This document shows positions 27,421-35,861 of a stretch of 54,604 nt of DNA, piece by piece. The stretch covers positions 1-54,604 of the forward strand of contig CALUIU010000022.1 of the NCBI GenBank assembly GCA_944320795.1. Direction: 5' to 3'. The position numbers and the translations under genes were made by a program. How positions within the stretch are numbered: the stretch's first letter is position 1; every line of letters begins with the position of its first letter. The notes below the pieces were generated by a model. That model saw only the letters and a program-made list of their open reading frames with translations. It was not told the DNA's origin and searched no databases. Origin of the DNA: Candidatus Paraprevotella stercoravium (GTDB taxonomy: Bacteria; Bacteroidota; Bacteroidia; Bacteroidales; Bacteroidaceae).

Positions 27421-27491
27421 TTGGGCTACCTGGATTCGAACCAAGAAAAACAGGACCAGAATCTGTTGTGTTACCATTACACCATAGCCCA
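27421..27491 (-). tRNA. tRNA-Gln (anticodon CTG), copy 2
   Basis: 71 bases. Acceptor TGGGCTA pairs with TAGCCCA (U1-A72, typical of Gln), discriminator A. The anticodon loop TTCTGGT gives CTG, reading CAG codons. The A31-C39 closing position is unpaired, as tolerated in tRNA-Gln. It differs from copy 1 at one base in the D-loop (A at 27476). No encoded CCA. Confidence 0.95.
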
Positions 27492-27520
27492 ATAAACAAA
27501 ATAATAATAGTAGAAAAAAG

Positions 27521-27591
27521 TTGGGCTACCTGGATTCGAACCAAGAAAAACAGGACCAGAATCTGTTGTGTTACCGTTACACCATAGCCCA
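27521..27591 (-). tRNA. tRNA-Gln (anticodon CTG), copy 1
   Basis: Identical to the other copy except for one D-loop base (G at 27576), and exactly 100 bases from it. It is the promoter-proximal copy: TACCTTTG lies 17 bases upstream of its 5' end. Confidence 0.95.
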
Positions 27592-27608
27592 TTATCTGTT
27601 TCTGGATG

Positions 27609-27639
27609 CAAAGGTACGACTATTTTTTGGAACAGCAAA
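27609..27639 (-). promoter_or_regulatory. Promoter of the tRNA-Gln pair
   Basis: On the minus strand a TTTG (27639-27636), 19 bases, then TACCTTTG (27616-27609): a complete Bacteroidetes -33/-7 promoter, ending 17 bases before the first tRNA. Confidence 0.75.
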
Positions 27640-27764
27640 TTTTTGAGGAACTTTTTTCCAAGTTTTTTTTTCAAGAAAACGATATTCATGATTTTTTTTT
27701 GCAAAAAAATCCAAAAGCTGAGATATTTTAGGGGGAATATATAGCCTTTTGCAACTTTATCTCG

Positions 27765-27772
27765 TATCTTTG
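27765..27772 (+). promoter_or_regulatory. -7 promoter box for rsfS-ftsH-cdsA
   Basis: TATCTTTG, 39 bases before the rsfS start codon. The preceding 27640-27764 is A/T-rich and holds no gene. Confidence 0.55.
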
Positions 27773-27811
27773 TCCTGTTCTATTTTATAAATAGGTAATT
27801 AATAACGAAAC

Positions 27812-28174
27812 ATGTATAGATCACAAAACATTCTGGTAGAAAAAATCATTGAGGGAATACAAGAAAAAAAAGGATATGACATAGCAGTTGTCAATCTGGA
27901 AAACATCGAAGAAACAATCTGCAATTATTTTATCATCTGTCAGGGTAACTCACCGTCTCATGTAACAGCCATTACTGAATCCGTGGCAAAATTTGCCCGC
28001 GAGCAGGCCGGTGCCAAACCGTCGGCCGTGGATGGTTTGCGCAATGCACAATGGGTAGCTATGGACTATACGGATGTAATTGTCCACATCTTCACTCCCG
28101 ACGCGCATGAGTTCTACGATCTGGAGAACCTATGGACTGACGCAGACATCACAAAAATCGAAGACATTCAATAA
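27812..28174 (+). CDS. rsfS: Ribosomal silencing factor RsfS
   Basis: A 120-residue RsfS/Iojap protein that binds uL14 on the large ribosomal subunit and blocks subunit joining in starvation. The family core is plain: DIAVVNLENIEETICNYFIICQGNSPSHVTAI (about 20-52), then VDGLRNAQWVAMDYTDVIVHIFTPDAHEFYDLENLW (about 74-110). First gene of a run with ftsH (16 bases on) and cdsA. Confidence 0.95.
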   Translation: MYRSQNILVEKIIEGIQEKKGYDIAVVNLENIEETICNYFIICQGNSPSHVTAITESVAKFAREQAGAKPSAVDGLRNAQWVAMDYTDVIVHIFTPDAHEFYDLENLWTDADITKIEDIQ

Positions 28175-28190
28175 TAACACACTCACGTTT

Positions 28191-30266
28191 ATGAAAGAAG
28201 ACAACAAAAAGAAAAATATGCCCAAGTTCAACATCAGCTGGATTTACGGCATTATCATACTCATTCTGGCTTACCTGTTTATTATGGGTAACGACAGCAG
28301 CGCATCAAAGAATGCCACTTATACCGAATTCAAGGAATATGTAACGCGCGGATACGCATCCAAAATCATCGCCAATAAGGACGAAGGCGTGCTGCGCATG
28401 TATGTGAAACCGGAATTTATCCGCGATATATTCAAGACTGGAGTAAAACAGACCGGAAAAAATCCGTATCTGGACATCACTTATCCGTCGGATGACAAAC
28501 TGGAAGAATTTATCGACCAGCAGCAGCAAAGCGGTAACTTTACCGGCAAGTTGGCTTACGAGCACTCCAGTGGCTGGGTTAGTGGCCTGCTCTTTAACCT
28601 GCTTCCATTTATTCTGATCTTCGGAGTATGGTTCCTGCTGATGCGCCGTTTGGGCGGAGGAGCTGGCAGCGGTGCCGGAAACGTATTCAATGTGGGCAAA
28701 AGTAAAGCTAAGTTGGTGGAAAAAGGCGAAGGAACCCGCATTACATTCAAGGACGTGGCCGGACAGGCCAGCGCCAAACAGGAAGTACAGGAAATCGTGG
28801 AATTCCTGAAAAATCCGGGCAAGTTTACCGAATTGGGAGGTAAGATTCCAAAGGGTGCCCTGCTGGTAGGCCCTCCGGGAACAGGTAAGACTCTTCTGGC
28901 CAAGGCTGTTGCCGGCGAGGCTGACGTACCGTTCTTCTCTATGTCGGGTTCTGACTTTGTGGAAATGTTTGTCGGTGTGGGTGCCAGCCGTGTGCGTGAC
29001 CTGTTCCGTCAGGCAAAAGAAAAATCACCGTGTATCATCTTTATCGACGAGATCGACGCCGTGGGTAGAGCCCGCGGAAAGAATCCGGCCATGGGTGGTA
29101 ACGACGAACGCGAAAATACCTTGAACCAGTTGCTCACCGAGATGGACGGTTTCGGAACCAACAGCGGTGTGATCATTCTGGCCGCTACCAACCGTGTGGA
29201 CATTCTGGACAAGGCCCTGTTGCGTGCCGGACGATTCGACCGTCAGATTCATGTTGACCTGCCGGATCTGAACGAACGTAAGGAAGTATTCCAGGTACAC
29301 CTCAAACCAGTGAAGATTGACGACACTGTAGACATAGACCTGCTGGCTCGCCAGACTCCGGGATTCTCGGGTGCCGACATCGCAAACGTATGTAACGAGG
29401 CAGCTCTGATCGCTGCACGCCATAACAAGAAATCAGTAAGCAAGGACGACTTCCTGAGCGCCGTTGACCGTATCATCGGCGGTTTGGAGAAGAAGACCAA
29501 GGTCATGACCAACGACGAGAAGCGCACCATTGCCCTGCACGAAGCAGGACATGCCACCATCTCATGGTTCCTGCAATATGCCAATCCGCTGATCAAGGTA
29601 ACCATCGTGCCGCGCGGACGTGCTTTAGGCGCCGCCTGGTATCTGCCGGAAGAAAGACAGATTACCACCAAGGAACAGATGCTGGACGAGATGTGCGCCA
29701 CATTGGGTGGACGTGCTGCCGAGGAGGTTTTCGTAGGTCATATCTCATCAGGAGCGCTGAACGACCTGGAACGTGTCACCAAGCAGGCTTACGGTATGAT
29801 TGCCTATATGGGTATGAGCGACCGCCTGCCGAACTTGTGCTACTACAGTAATGACGAATACAGTTTCAGCAAGCCGTACTCTGACAAAACAGCCCAGCTG
29901 ATCGACGAGGAAGTGAAGCGTATGATTGCCGAACAGTATGAGCGCGCCAAGGCGCTATTGCTGGAGCACAAGGAAGGACATGCCCAACTGGCTCAGCAGC
30001 TGGTAGAGAAGGAAGTGATCTTTGCCGAGGATGTAGAAAAGATTTTCGGCAAACGCCCATGGACCAGCCGCACCGAGGAACTGCTCACGCTGAACGCAGA
30101 ACAGCAGCAGTCTGAAGAAAAAGCCGCATTAGATGCTGCACCGGAAACAGCTGAAACAGCTCCGGCATTACCGGCTGACCTGCCAGGCCAGACCACCCAG
30201 GAAAACACTCCGGCAGAAAACACTGACGGCAGCAACGATACCGCCGACCATAAAGAAAATAAATAA
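28191..30266 (+). CDS. ftsH: ATP-dependent zinc metalloprotease FtsH
   Basis: A 691-residue membrane AAA+ protease. Start at MKEDNKKKN (28191), 16 bases after rsfS; the open frame before it lies inside rsfS. Order: membrane helix (about 16-34), periplasmic domain, second helix (about 132-150), AAA domain with Walker A GPPGTGKT, Walker B FIDEIDA and second region of homology ([14 protein letters not shown]), then the M41 protease with zinc motif HEAGH. The C-terminal 45 residues are a low-complexity Ala/Glu/Thr/Pro tail. It degrades membrane and short-lived proteins. A GC-rich hairpin separates it from cdsA. Confidence 0.97.
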   Translation: MKEDNKKKNMPKFNISWIYGIIILILAYLFIMGNDSSASKNATYTEFKEYVTRGYASKIIANKDEGVLRMYVKPEFIRDIFKTGVKQTGKNPYLDITYPSDDKLEEFIDQQQQSGNFTGKLAYEHSSGWVSGLLFNLLPFILIFGVWFLLMRRLGGGAGSGAGNVFNVGKSKAKLVEKGEGTRITFKDVAGQASAKQEVQEIVEFLKNPGKFTELGGKIPKGALLVGPPGTGKTLLAKAVAGEADVPFFSMSGSDFVEMFVGVGASRVRDLFRQAKEKSPCIIFIDEIDAVGRARGKNPAMGGNDERENTLNQLLTEMDGFGTNSGVIILAATNRVDILDKALLRAGRFDRQIHVDLPDLNERKEVFQVHLKPVKIDDTVDIDLLARQTPGFSGADIANVCNEAALIAARHNKKSVSKDDFLSAVDRIIGGLEKKTKVMTNDEKRTIALHEAGHATISWFLQYANPLIKVTIVPRGRALGAAWYLPEERQITTKEQMLDEMCATLGGRAAEEVFVGHISSGALNDLERVTKQAYGMIAYMGMSDRLPNLCYYSNDEYSFSKPYSDKTAQLIDEEVKRMIAEQYERAKALLLEHKEGHAQLAQQLVEKEVIFAEDVEKIFGKRPWTSRTEELLTLNAEQQQSEEKAALDAAPETAETAPALPADLPGQTTQENTPAENTDGSNDTADHKENK

Positions 30267-30274
30267 AGGTTACA

Positions 30275-30304
30275 GCTCCACGCCGCCTGCGGGCAGCGTG
30301 GAGC
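30275..30304 (+). other. Intercistronic hairpin between ftsH and cdsA
   Basis: A 9-base GC-rich stem (30275-30283 with 30296-30304) in the 55-base gap. No T tract follows, so it is more likely an RNA-stability or processing element than a terminator. Confidence 0.6.
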
Positions 30305-30321
30305 ATAAAATTTAAACCATC

Positions 30322-31176
30322 ATGACGGATAAAATTAAGAATCTAATATTGCGCACACTGACGGGTATCATCTTCGTGGCCGTCATCGTAGGTGGCTTCC
30401 TTTACGGGCCACTCACTTTCTGCCTGCTGTTTTGTATCATAACCGCCCTCTCGGTATGGGAATATACGCACATTGTAAACAAACAGGAGCATGTAACCGT
30501 AAACACATTTATCAGCACCGCCGCGGCAGCTTATCTGTTCTTAGCCTTCTTCGGTTATTGCAGCAACATCACTCCGCCGGCCGTATTTATCCCCTATCTG
30601 CTGTCTATCATTTATCTGCTCATCAGCGAACTGTATCTGAAGCGCAAATCTCCGATCAGCAACTGGGCCTTCACCATGCTGGGACAAATGTATGTGGCAC
30701 TGCCCTTCTCCCTGCTGAGTGTTCTGGCCTTCACTACCCAACCGGACACATTGGCCACGGAAAGCATCAACTACAACGGTTTTCTGCCGCTCTCGATCTT
30801 CATATTCCTCTGGCTCAGTGACACCGGCGCTTATTGTTTCGGTTCCCTGTTCGGAAAAAACAGACTGTTCCCCAGCATCTCTCCCAAGAAATCCTGGGAA
30901 GGTTTCTTCGGAGGTCTGCTCGTAGCCGTAGGCTGTTCTCAGCTATTGGCCATGGATACCAGCCTGAACCGCTGGGAATGGTTAGGCCTGTCGCTCGTAG
31001 TCGTCATCTTCGGAACCTGGGGCGATCTGGTAGAAAGTTTGCTGAAAAGACAGTTGGGTATCAAGGATAGCGGTAACATTCTGCCGGGTCACGGCGGTAT
31101 GCTCGACCGTTTCGACAGTTCACTGCTGGCCATTCCGGCAGCGGTAATCTATCTGTATACCATTACCTTGTTCTAA
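30322..31176 (+). CDS. cdsA: Phosphatidate cytidylyltransferase
   Basis: A 284-residue polytopic membrane enzyme making CDP-diacylglycerol from phosphatidate and CTP, the entry to phospholipid head-group synthesis. About eight helices. The family signature lies near the C-terminus: SDTGAYCFGSLFGKNRLFPS (about 170-190), SPKKSWEGFFGG, and GDLVESLLKRQLGIKDSGNILPGHGGMLDRFDS (about 235-267). Last gene of the rsfS-ftsH-cdsA run; converges on lpxB. Confidence 0.95.
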   Translation: MTDKIKNLILRTLTGIIFVAVIVGGFLYGPLTFCLLFCIITALSVWEYTHIVNKQEHVTVNTFISTAAAAYLFLAFFGYCSNITPPAVFIPYLLSIIYLLISELYLKRKSPISNWAFTMLGQMYVALPFSLLSVLAFTTQPDTLATESINYNGFLPLSIFIFLWLSDTGAYCFGSLFGKNRLFPSISPKKSWEGFFGGLLVAVGCSQLLAMDTSLNRWEWLGLSLVVVIFGTWGDLVESLLKRQLGIKDSGNILPGHGGMLDRFDSSLLAIPAAVIYLYTITLF

Positions 31177-31193
31177 ACATTATTACAAGAATA

Positions 31194-31258
31194 AAAACCG
31201 AAAGAAAGCTCATATCTTTACTCTTTATAAGTATGGATATGAGCTTTCTTTCGGTTTT
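31194..31258. terminator. Bidirectional terminator between cdsA and lpxB
   Basis: A perfect 23-base stem (31194-31216 with 31236-31258) with a 19-base loop and A/T ends, placed between two converging genes. Confidence 0.93.
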
Positions 31259-31272
31259 ATATTATGTATAGA

Positions 31273-32415
31273 CTATTCTTTTCTCAGGAGTCGTATCATC
31301 TCACGGGCCGCACGATCGGGAGCTCCCGGTTCTCCTAAGCGGGACAGCATACGCTGATAACCCTCCAGTTGTGCATCTCGCTGTGCTCCCCCGGGCAGAA
31401 TCCCTTGAAGTTCGCGACGCAGACGCTCGGGGTTCATCTGATCGGCAACCAGTTCGGGCACCACTTCATCACCGGTAATCAGGTTCACCAATGACACAAA
31501 GGGTACCTTCAAAAAAAGCTTCCGCAACTGCGAAACGAGTTTTCCGCAAGCAGTATAGTAGCAGACAACCTGAGGCACACGGAACAAAGCCGTTTCCAGA
31601 GTCGCCGTTCCGGAGGTGACCAAAGCTGCGGCAGAGTGCTGCAAAATGCGATAAGTACAACCTGTAAGGATACGGATCTGTCCCTCATTTATATATTGGT
31701 GATAATAAGACAAGTCTATATTAGGAGCACCGGCCAGTACAATTTGGTAATCGGCGGCATGCTCCAAAGCCACCTGCGCCATCATCGGCAGGTTGTCTTT
31801 GATTTCCTGCTTGCGGCTTCCCGCCAAAAGAGCGATAATCGGACGGTCATCCAATCCGTATTCCTTACGAAATCCTTCCGGGTCATCCGGATGCTGCGTC
31901 AGAAATTCATGCACTTCGTCCAACGACGGGTTTCCCACATAGTGAATGGGATAATGATGCTTCTGCTCAAAAAATTCAATCTCAAAAGGCAGAATGGAGA
32001 AAAGTTCGTCCACATCGCGACGGATATTCTTGATACGATGCTCTTTCCAGGCCCATATCTTCGGGGCAATGTAATAGTAAACCGGAATCGCAGTATTTTT
32101 CTTCAAATACTCTGCGACAGACAGATTAAAGCCGGGATAATCAATAAGAATCACCACATCGGGCTGCCACTTTACTATATCCTGTTTACACAGATCCATA
32201 TTCTGAAAGATCTGACGTAAATGCAACAACACGGGGATGAAACCCATATAAGCCGTGTCCTTATAATGGCGCACGAGCGTTCCTCCCTGCCCTTGCATCT
32301 CATCTCCTCCAAAATAACGGAATTCGGCGGCAGAATCATGCTCTTTCAAGGCTTTCATCAACTGTCCTGCATGCAAATCGCCGCTGGCTTCTCCGGCTAT
32401 CAGATAATATTTCAT
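31273..32415 (-). CDS. lpxB: Lipid-A-disaccharide synthase
   Basis: A 380-residue GT19 glycosyltransferase joining UDP-diacylglucosamine and lipid X to form the lipid A disaccharide at the inner membrane. Signatures: AGEASGDLHAGQLM (about 6-19), a YYIAPKIWAWKEHRIKNI segment (about 135), LLAGSRKQEIKDNLP (about 215) and LVTSGTATLETALF (about 285). Its ATG overlaps the surE stop (ATGA at 32412-32415), so the pair is coupled. Confidence 0.96.
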   Translation of the reverse strand: MKYYLIAGEASGDLHAGQLMKALKEHDSAAEFRYFGGDEMQGQGGTLVRHYKDTAYMGFIPVLLHLRQIFQNMDLCKQDIVKWQPDVVILIDYPGFNLSVAEYLKKNTAIPVYYYIAPKIWAWKEHRIKNIRRDVDELFSILPFEIEFFEQKHHYPIHYVGNPSLDEVHEFLTQHPDDPEGFRKEYGLDDRPIIALLAGSRKQEIKDNLPMMAQVALEHAADYQIVLAGAPNIDLSYYHQYINEGQIRILTGCTYRILQHSAAALVTSGTATLETALFRVPQVVCYYTACGKLVSQLRKLFLKVPFVSLVNLITGDEVVPELVADQMNPERLRRELQGILPGGAQRDAQLEGYQRMLSRLGEPGAPDRAAREMIRLLRKE

Positions 32416-33179
32416 GAAAAATCCTCCAATTCTGTTTTAAATTTTTCCAGACAATCATAGGCCGTAACATCCAGACGAATAGGTACCACGGACGCGTATC
32501 CCTGCGACAAAGCCCATACATCCGTATCCTGAGCCTCCGGTTCCAGATTCTCATATTTCCCGGTAAGCCAATAGCTGGCCTTACCGGCAGGATGAGAAGC
32601 CGACTTCCACTCGCAGTTCCAGCATCCCCACCCCATTCGGCAGACACGCATTCCGCGCAGGGAAGACACCGACGGGAAATTCACATTCAGACACACCCCC
32701 ACGGGAAGTCCATCTGCCAAAACCTTATGTACCAGCATCCTGATACTATCATAAAACGGTGTAAAATCCGCATCTGCCCGTGCATCTGCCAAAGACAATC
32801 CTATGGATGGGATTCCCTTGAGACAACCTTCAAAAGCCACTCCCATTGTACCGGAATAATGCACATTTACCGAAGCGTTATCCCCGTGATTGATTCCGCT
32901 CAACACCAAGTCGGGCTTACGGCTCAGAACCGTTTCAAAAGCCAGTTTGACACAGTCAACCGGAGTTCCGCTGCAAGAGTACACTGATAGTCCGGGTTCC
33001 TCGGAAATCTTTTTATATCCCACGGGAACAACCGAAGTAATGGCGGCGGAAGCACCCGAACGGGGCCCGTCGGGAGCCATCACAATCAGGTCCGCCTCAT
33101 CTTTCAACAAGGCAATCAGCTCATTCAATCCCTTGGCATTTACGCCATCATCATTCGATATAAAAATCAAAGGTTTCAT
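32412..33179 (-). CDS. surE: 5'/3'-nucleotidase SurE
   Basis: A 255-residue metal-dependent survival-protein phosphatase acting on nucleoside monophosphates. Start at MKPLIFISNDDGVNAKG (33179), where the NDDG metal motif falls at its normal place; an ATG four codons upstream is also possible. Further motifs: APDGPRSGASAAIT (about 35-48), SGTPVDCVKLA and VLSGINHGDN (about 90-105), and SGTMGVAFEG. Overlaps lpxB by four bases. Confidence 0.95.
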   Translation of the reverse strand: MKPLIFISNDDGVNAKGLNELIALLKDEADLIVMAPDGPRSGASAAITSVVPVGYKKISEEPGLSVYSCSGTPVDCVKLAFETVLSRKPDLVLSGINHGDNASVNVHYSGTMGVAFEGCLKGIPSIGLSLADARADADFTPFYDSIRMLVHKVLADGLPVGVCLNVNFPSVSSLRGMRVCRMGWGCWNCEWKSASHPAGKASYWLTGKYENLEPEAQDTDVWALSQGYASVVPIRLDVTAYDCLEKFKTELEDFS

Positions 33180-33205
33180 TATTGTTGTCATAAAATTATA
33201 TGGTA

Positions 33206-33213
33206 CAAAAATA
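33206..33213 (-). promoter_or_regulatory. -7 promoter box for surE-lpxB
   Basis: TATTTTTG on the minus strand, 26 bases before the chosen surE start. Confidence 0.5.
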
Positions 33214-33256
33214 CGAAAAAAGGTTTAAAAAGGCTCTTTATCAAAGAAATAATGCA

Positions 33257-33264
33257 TATATTTG
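33257..33264 (+). promoter_or_regulatory. Candidate -7 box for the parAB operon
   Basis: TATATTTG, 128 bases before parA. A weaker match, TTACTTTG at 33364-33371, lies only 21 bases before the start codon; I cannot tell which is used. Confidence 0.35.
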
Positions 33265-33283
33265 CATTTATTCATGTAGCTTA

Positions 33284-33316
33284 AGTTATCAACAATAAGT
33301 GTGAGTTATCAACAAT
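33284..33316 (+). repeat. Tandem DnaA-box-like repeats before parA
   Basis: The 13-base AGTTATCAACAAT occurs at 33284-33296 and again at 33304-33316, exactly 20 bases (two helical turns) apart. The core TTATCAACA differs from the DnaA box TTATCCACA at one base. Weaker relatives lie at 33238 (TTATCAAAG) and 33357 (TTATCCGTT). The flanking 33190-33280 is very A/T-rich. Confidence 0.7.
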
Positions 33317-33392
33317 TTTCAGAAACTCATTCACGATTATTAGGAGAAGAGTAAGATTATCCGTTACTTTGTACCAACAAAGATACTAAGAA

Positions 33393-34154
33393 ATGGGAAA
33401 GATTATCGCTTTAGCAAATCAGAAAGGTGGTGTAGGCAAAACCACTACCTCTATGAATTTAGCAGCTTCTTTGGCTACTTTGGAAAAGAAAGTTCTTTTG
33501 GTTGATGCCGATCCGCAGGCCAATGCTTCATCAGGCCTCGGCGTAGATGTTTCGGAGATAGACTGCTCCATCTACGAATGCATCATTGAACAGGCAGATG
33601 TGCGCGAGGCTATCTACACGACCGATATTGACGGTCTTGATATCATCCCATCACACATTGACCTGGTAGGTGCGGAAATCGAAATGCTCAACCTGAACAA
33701 TCGGGAAAAAGTGCTGATGCACTTGTTGCAACCCCTGAAGTCGGAATACGACTATATATTGATTGACTGTTCACCTTCACTGGGACTTATCACCGTAAAC
33801 GCGTTGACTGCGGCCGACTCCGTGATTATCCCCGTACAGTGTGAATACTTTGCGTTGGAGGGTATCAGCAAACTGCTGAATACCATCAAGATCATCAAGT
33901 CAAAGCTGAATCCGGCATTGGAAATCGAAGGATTCCTGCTCACCATGTATGACAGCCGACTGAGATTGGCCAACCAGATTTATGATGAGGTAAAACGCCA
34001 CTTTCAGGAACTTGTATTCAAAACCGTTATCCAACGCAATGTAAAACTTAGCGAAGCCCCAAGCCACGGCGTTCCGGCTATTCTGTATGATGCCGAATCC
34101 ACGGGAGCCAAAAACCACCTGGCGCTCGCCAAAGAAATCATCGAAAAAAACTAA
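33393..34154 (+). CDS. parA: ParA/Soj family chromosome-partitioning ATPase
   Basis: A 253-residue ParA ATPase. The deviant Walker A KGGVGKTTTSMNLA is at 11-24, DADPQANAS at about 40, and Walker B-like YILIDCSPSLGLITVNAL at about 117-134. The short N-terminus without a helix-turn-helix marks it as the chromosomal Soj type. It works with ParB bound at parS to move origins apart. First of five closely packed plus-strand genes; parB follows 15 bases on. Confidence 0.95.
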   Translation: MGKIIALANQKGGVGKTTTSMNLAASLATLEKKVLLVDADPQANASSGLGVDVSEIDCSIYECIIEQADVREAIYTTDIDGLDIIPSHIDLVGAEIEMLNLNNREKVLMHLLQPLKSEYDYILIDCSPSLGLITVNALTAADSVIIPVQCEYFALEGISKLLNTIKIIKSKLNPALEIEGFLLTMYDSRLRLANQIYDEVKRHFQELVFKTVIQRNVKLSEAPSHGVPAILYDAESTGAKNHLALAKEIIEKN

Positions 34155-34169
34155 AACTGAAAAAGACAC

Positions 34170-35057
34170 ATGGCAGTACATAAAAAATATCCGGCACTGG
34201 GACGCGGACTCGATGCCCTGATCTCTACACGAGAGGTACAGACCGACGGATCGTCGTCCATCAACGAAATAGAGCTGGATAAAATAAAAGCCAACCCCAA
34301 TCAACCTAGAAAGGAATTCAATGAAGACAGCCTGAGAGAACTGGCTGATTCTATTGCTGAAATTGGAGTCATACAGCCTATTACGGTCAGACAAACCGGA
34401 GAAGACAGCTATGAGATCATTGCGGGAGAACGCCGCTGCAAAGCGTCAGCAATGGCCGGAAGAACAACAATCCCGGCTTATATCCGTACCGCTGATGACG
34501 AGAATATGATGGAAATGGCCCTGATTGAAAACATACAGCGAGAAGATTTGAATGCCGTAGAAGTTGCTCTGGCTTATCAACATCTGTTGGATACTTATGG
34601 CCTGACACAGGAGCGGTTGAGCGAGCGTATCGGCAAAAACCGCAGTACCATTACCAACTATTTGCGATTACTCAAACTGCCTGCTCCCATCCAAATGGCG
34701 CTCCAAAACAAGACCATTGACATGGGACACGCCAGGGCATTGCTTGCATTGGACAATACAGCTGATCAGATACGTATCTTCAAACAAATCGAAAACGAAC
34801 ATCTGTCGGTAAGGAAAGTGGAAGAACTGGTGCGGGACATACAATATGGAACAGAAACCGTTACCAAACCACAACCTGCCAGCAAAGCTGCCTTACCCGA
34901 AGAATTCCACTTATTGAAAGACAGTCTGAGCCAGTTCTTTCAAACAAAAGTACAACTGACTTGCTCAGACAAAGGAAAAGGGAAAATCAGTATTCCATTT
35001 TCCAATGAAGAGGAACTTGAACGCATTATTGAACTGTTTGATCGCTTAAAAAGTTGA
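34170..35057 (+). CDS. parB: ParB/Spo0J chromosome-partitioning protein
   Basis: A 295-residue ParB CTPase-clamp protein. It starts with the ParA-contact sequence (YPALGRGLDALIS). The ParB N domain has NPNQPRKEF (about 41) and the CTP-binding GERRCKAS (about 87-94), and ENIQREDLNAVE follows. The helix-turn-helix is TQERLSERIGKNRSTITNYLRLL (about 150), with a C-terminal dimer domain. Its TGA overlaps the TTG start of the next gene. I see no canonical parS site in the window. Confidence 0.95.
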   Translation: MAVHKKYPALGRGLDALISTREVQTDGSSSINEIELDKIKANPNQPRKEFNEDSLRELADSIAEIGVIQPITVRQTGEDSYEIIAGERRCKASAMAGRTTIPAYIRTADDENMMEMALIENIQREDLNAVEVALAYQHLLDTYGLTQERLSERIGKNRSTITNYLRLLKLPAPIQMALQNKTIDMGHARALLALDNTADQIRIFKQIENEHLSVRKVEELVRDIQYGTETVTKPQPASKAALPEEFHLLKDSLSQFFQTKVQLTCSDKGKGKISIPFSNEEELERIIELFDRLKS

Positions 35058-35854
35058 AAACAAGAAATACAGCATATAAATTGGTCTTTATCCTGTTGTG
35101 CCTGTTTTACGGGCACAATGGGATTTGTTCGCTTGCTGCACAAGAGACGGATTCGATAAAAACACGCATCGAAAACATCCCGGATTCTATCCCTGAAAAA
35201 ATTCTGACGAATGACTCCATCGCAACAGATTCGGTAATTGCCGACTCCATCGCGCAGGAAAATCTGAAGAATATGAAGAAATTGGATCAGGCTACCGACA
35301 CACTCTTGCTTACCCACAAAAGCGACTCTATCGCTTCCAAGAAATTGACGACCAGATTTATCCCGAATCCGACCCGAGCCCTTTGGCTGTCGCTTATCAT
35401 TCCCGGAGCCGGGCAGGTATATAACCGAAAATATTGGAAAATACCTATCGTTTACGGAGGCTTTCTAGGATGCGTTTATGCCCTAAGCTGGAACGGACAG
35501 ATGTATAAAGACTACTCACAGGCTTATCTGGATATCATGGACAACGATCCCAACACCAACAGCTATCTTGATATGCTGCCGATCAATTATGACATCACGG
35601 GTAAAGAAGAGCGATTCAAGGATATTTTCAAAAATAAAAAGAACTATTACCGGAAATATCGCGACCTGAGTATTTTCTGTATGGTCGGCGTATATCTGCT
35701 ATCTGTTATCGATGCTTATGTAGATGCCGAGCTTTCGTCATTCGACATCTCTAAAGACTTAGGACTCAGGATTGAACCTGCAATCATAAACAACGGCAAC
35801 ACCACATGGAGAAACCAAACAAGTGTGGGACTGCAGTGCCGTTTAAACTTTTAA
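35054..35854 (+). CDS. DUF5683 domain protein, exported, TTG start
   Basis: A 266-residue protein of the Bacteroidetes family DUF5683. The only start that keeps the signal peptide (MKTRNTAYKLVFILLCLF, cleavage near SLAAQ) is TTG at 35054, overlapping the parB stop as TTGA. A Ser/Asp/Ile-rich stretch with repeated DSIA units (about 30-95) precedes the conserved domain (RALWLSLIIPGAGQVYNRKYWKIP about 110-135, a hydrophobic turn, and a second hydrophobic segment about 215). Function unknown; position between parB and a lytic transglycosylase suggests an envelope role coupled to growth. Confidence 0.87.
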   Translation: MKTRNTAYKLVFILLCLFYGHNGICSLAAQETDSIKTRIENIPDSIPEKILTNDSIATDSVIADSIAQENLKNMKKLDQATDTLLLTHKSDSIASKKLTTRFIPNPTRALWLSLIIPGAGQVYNRKYWKIPIVYGGFLGCVYALSWNGQMYKDYSQAYLDIMDNDPNTNSYLDMLPINYDITGKEERFKDIFKNKKNYYRKYRDLSIFCMVGVYLLSVIDAYVDAELSSFDISKDLGLRIEPAIINNGNTTWRNQTSVGLQCRLNF

Positions 35855-35861
35855 TTTGAAT

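Noticed and set aside
33180-35060. Canonical 16-base parS site near parAB
   Set aside because: I looked for the CACGTG-centred palindrome here and elsewhere in the window; the few CACGTG hits (for example near 378 and 39657) lack the flanking arms.
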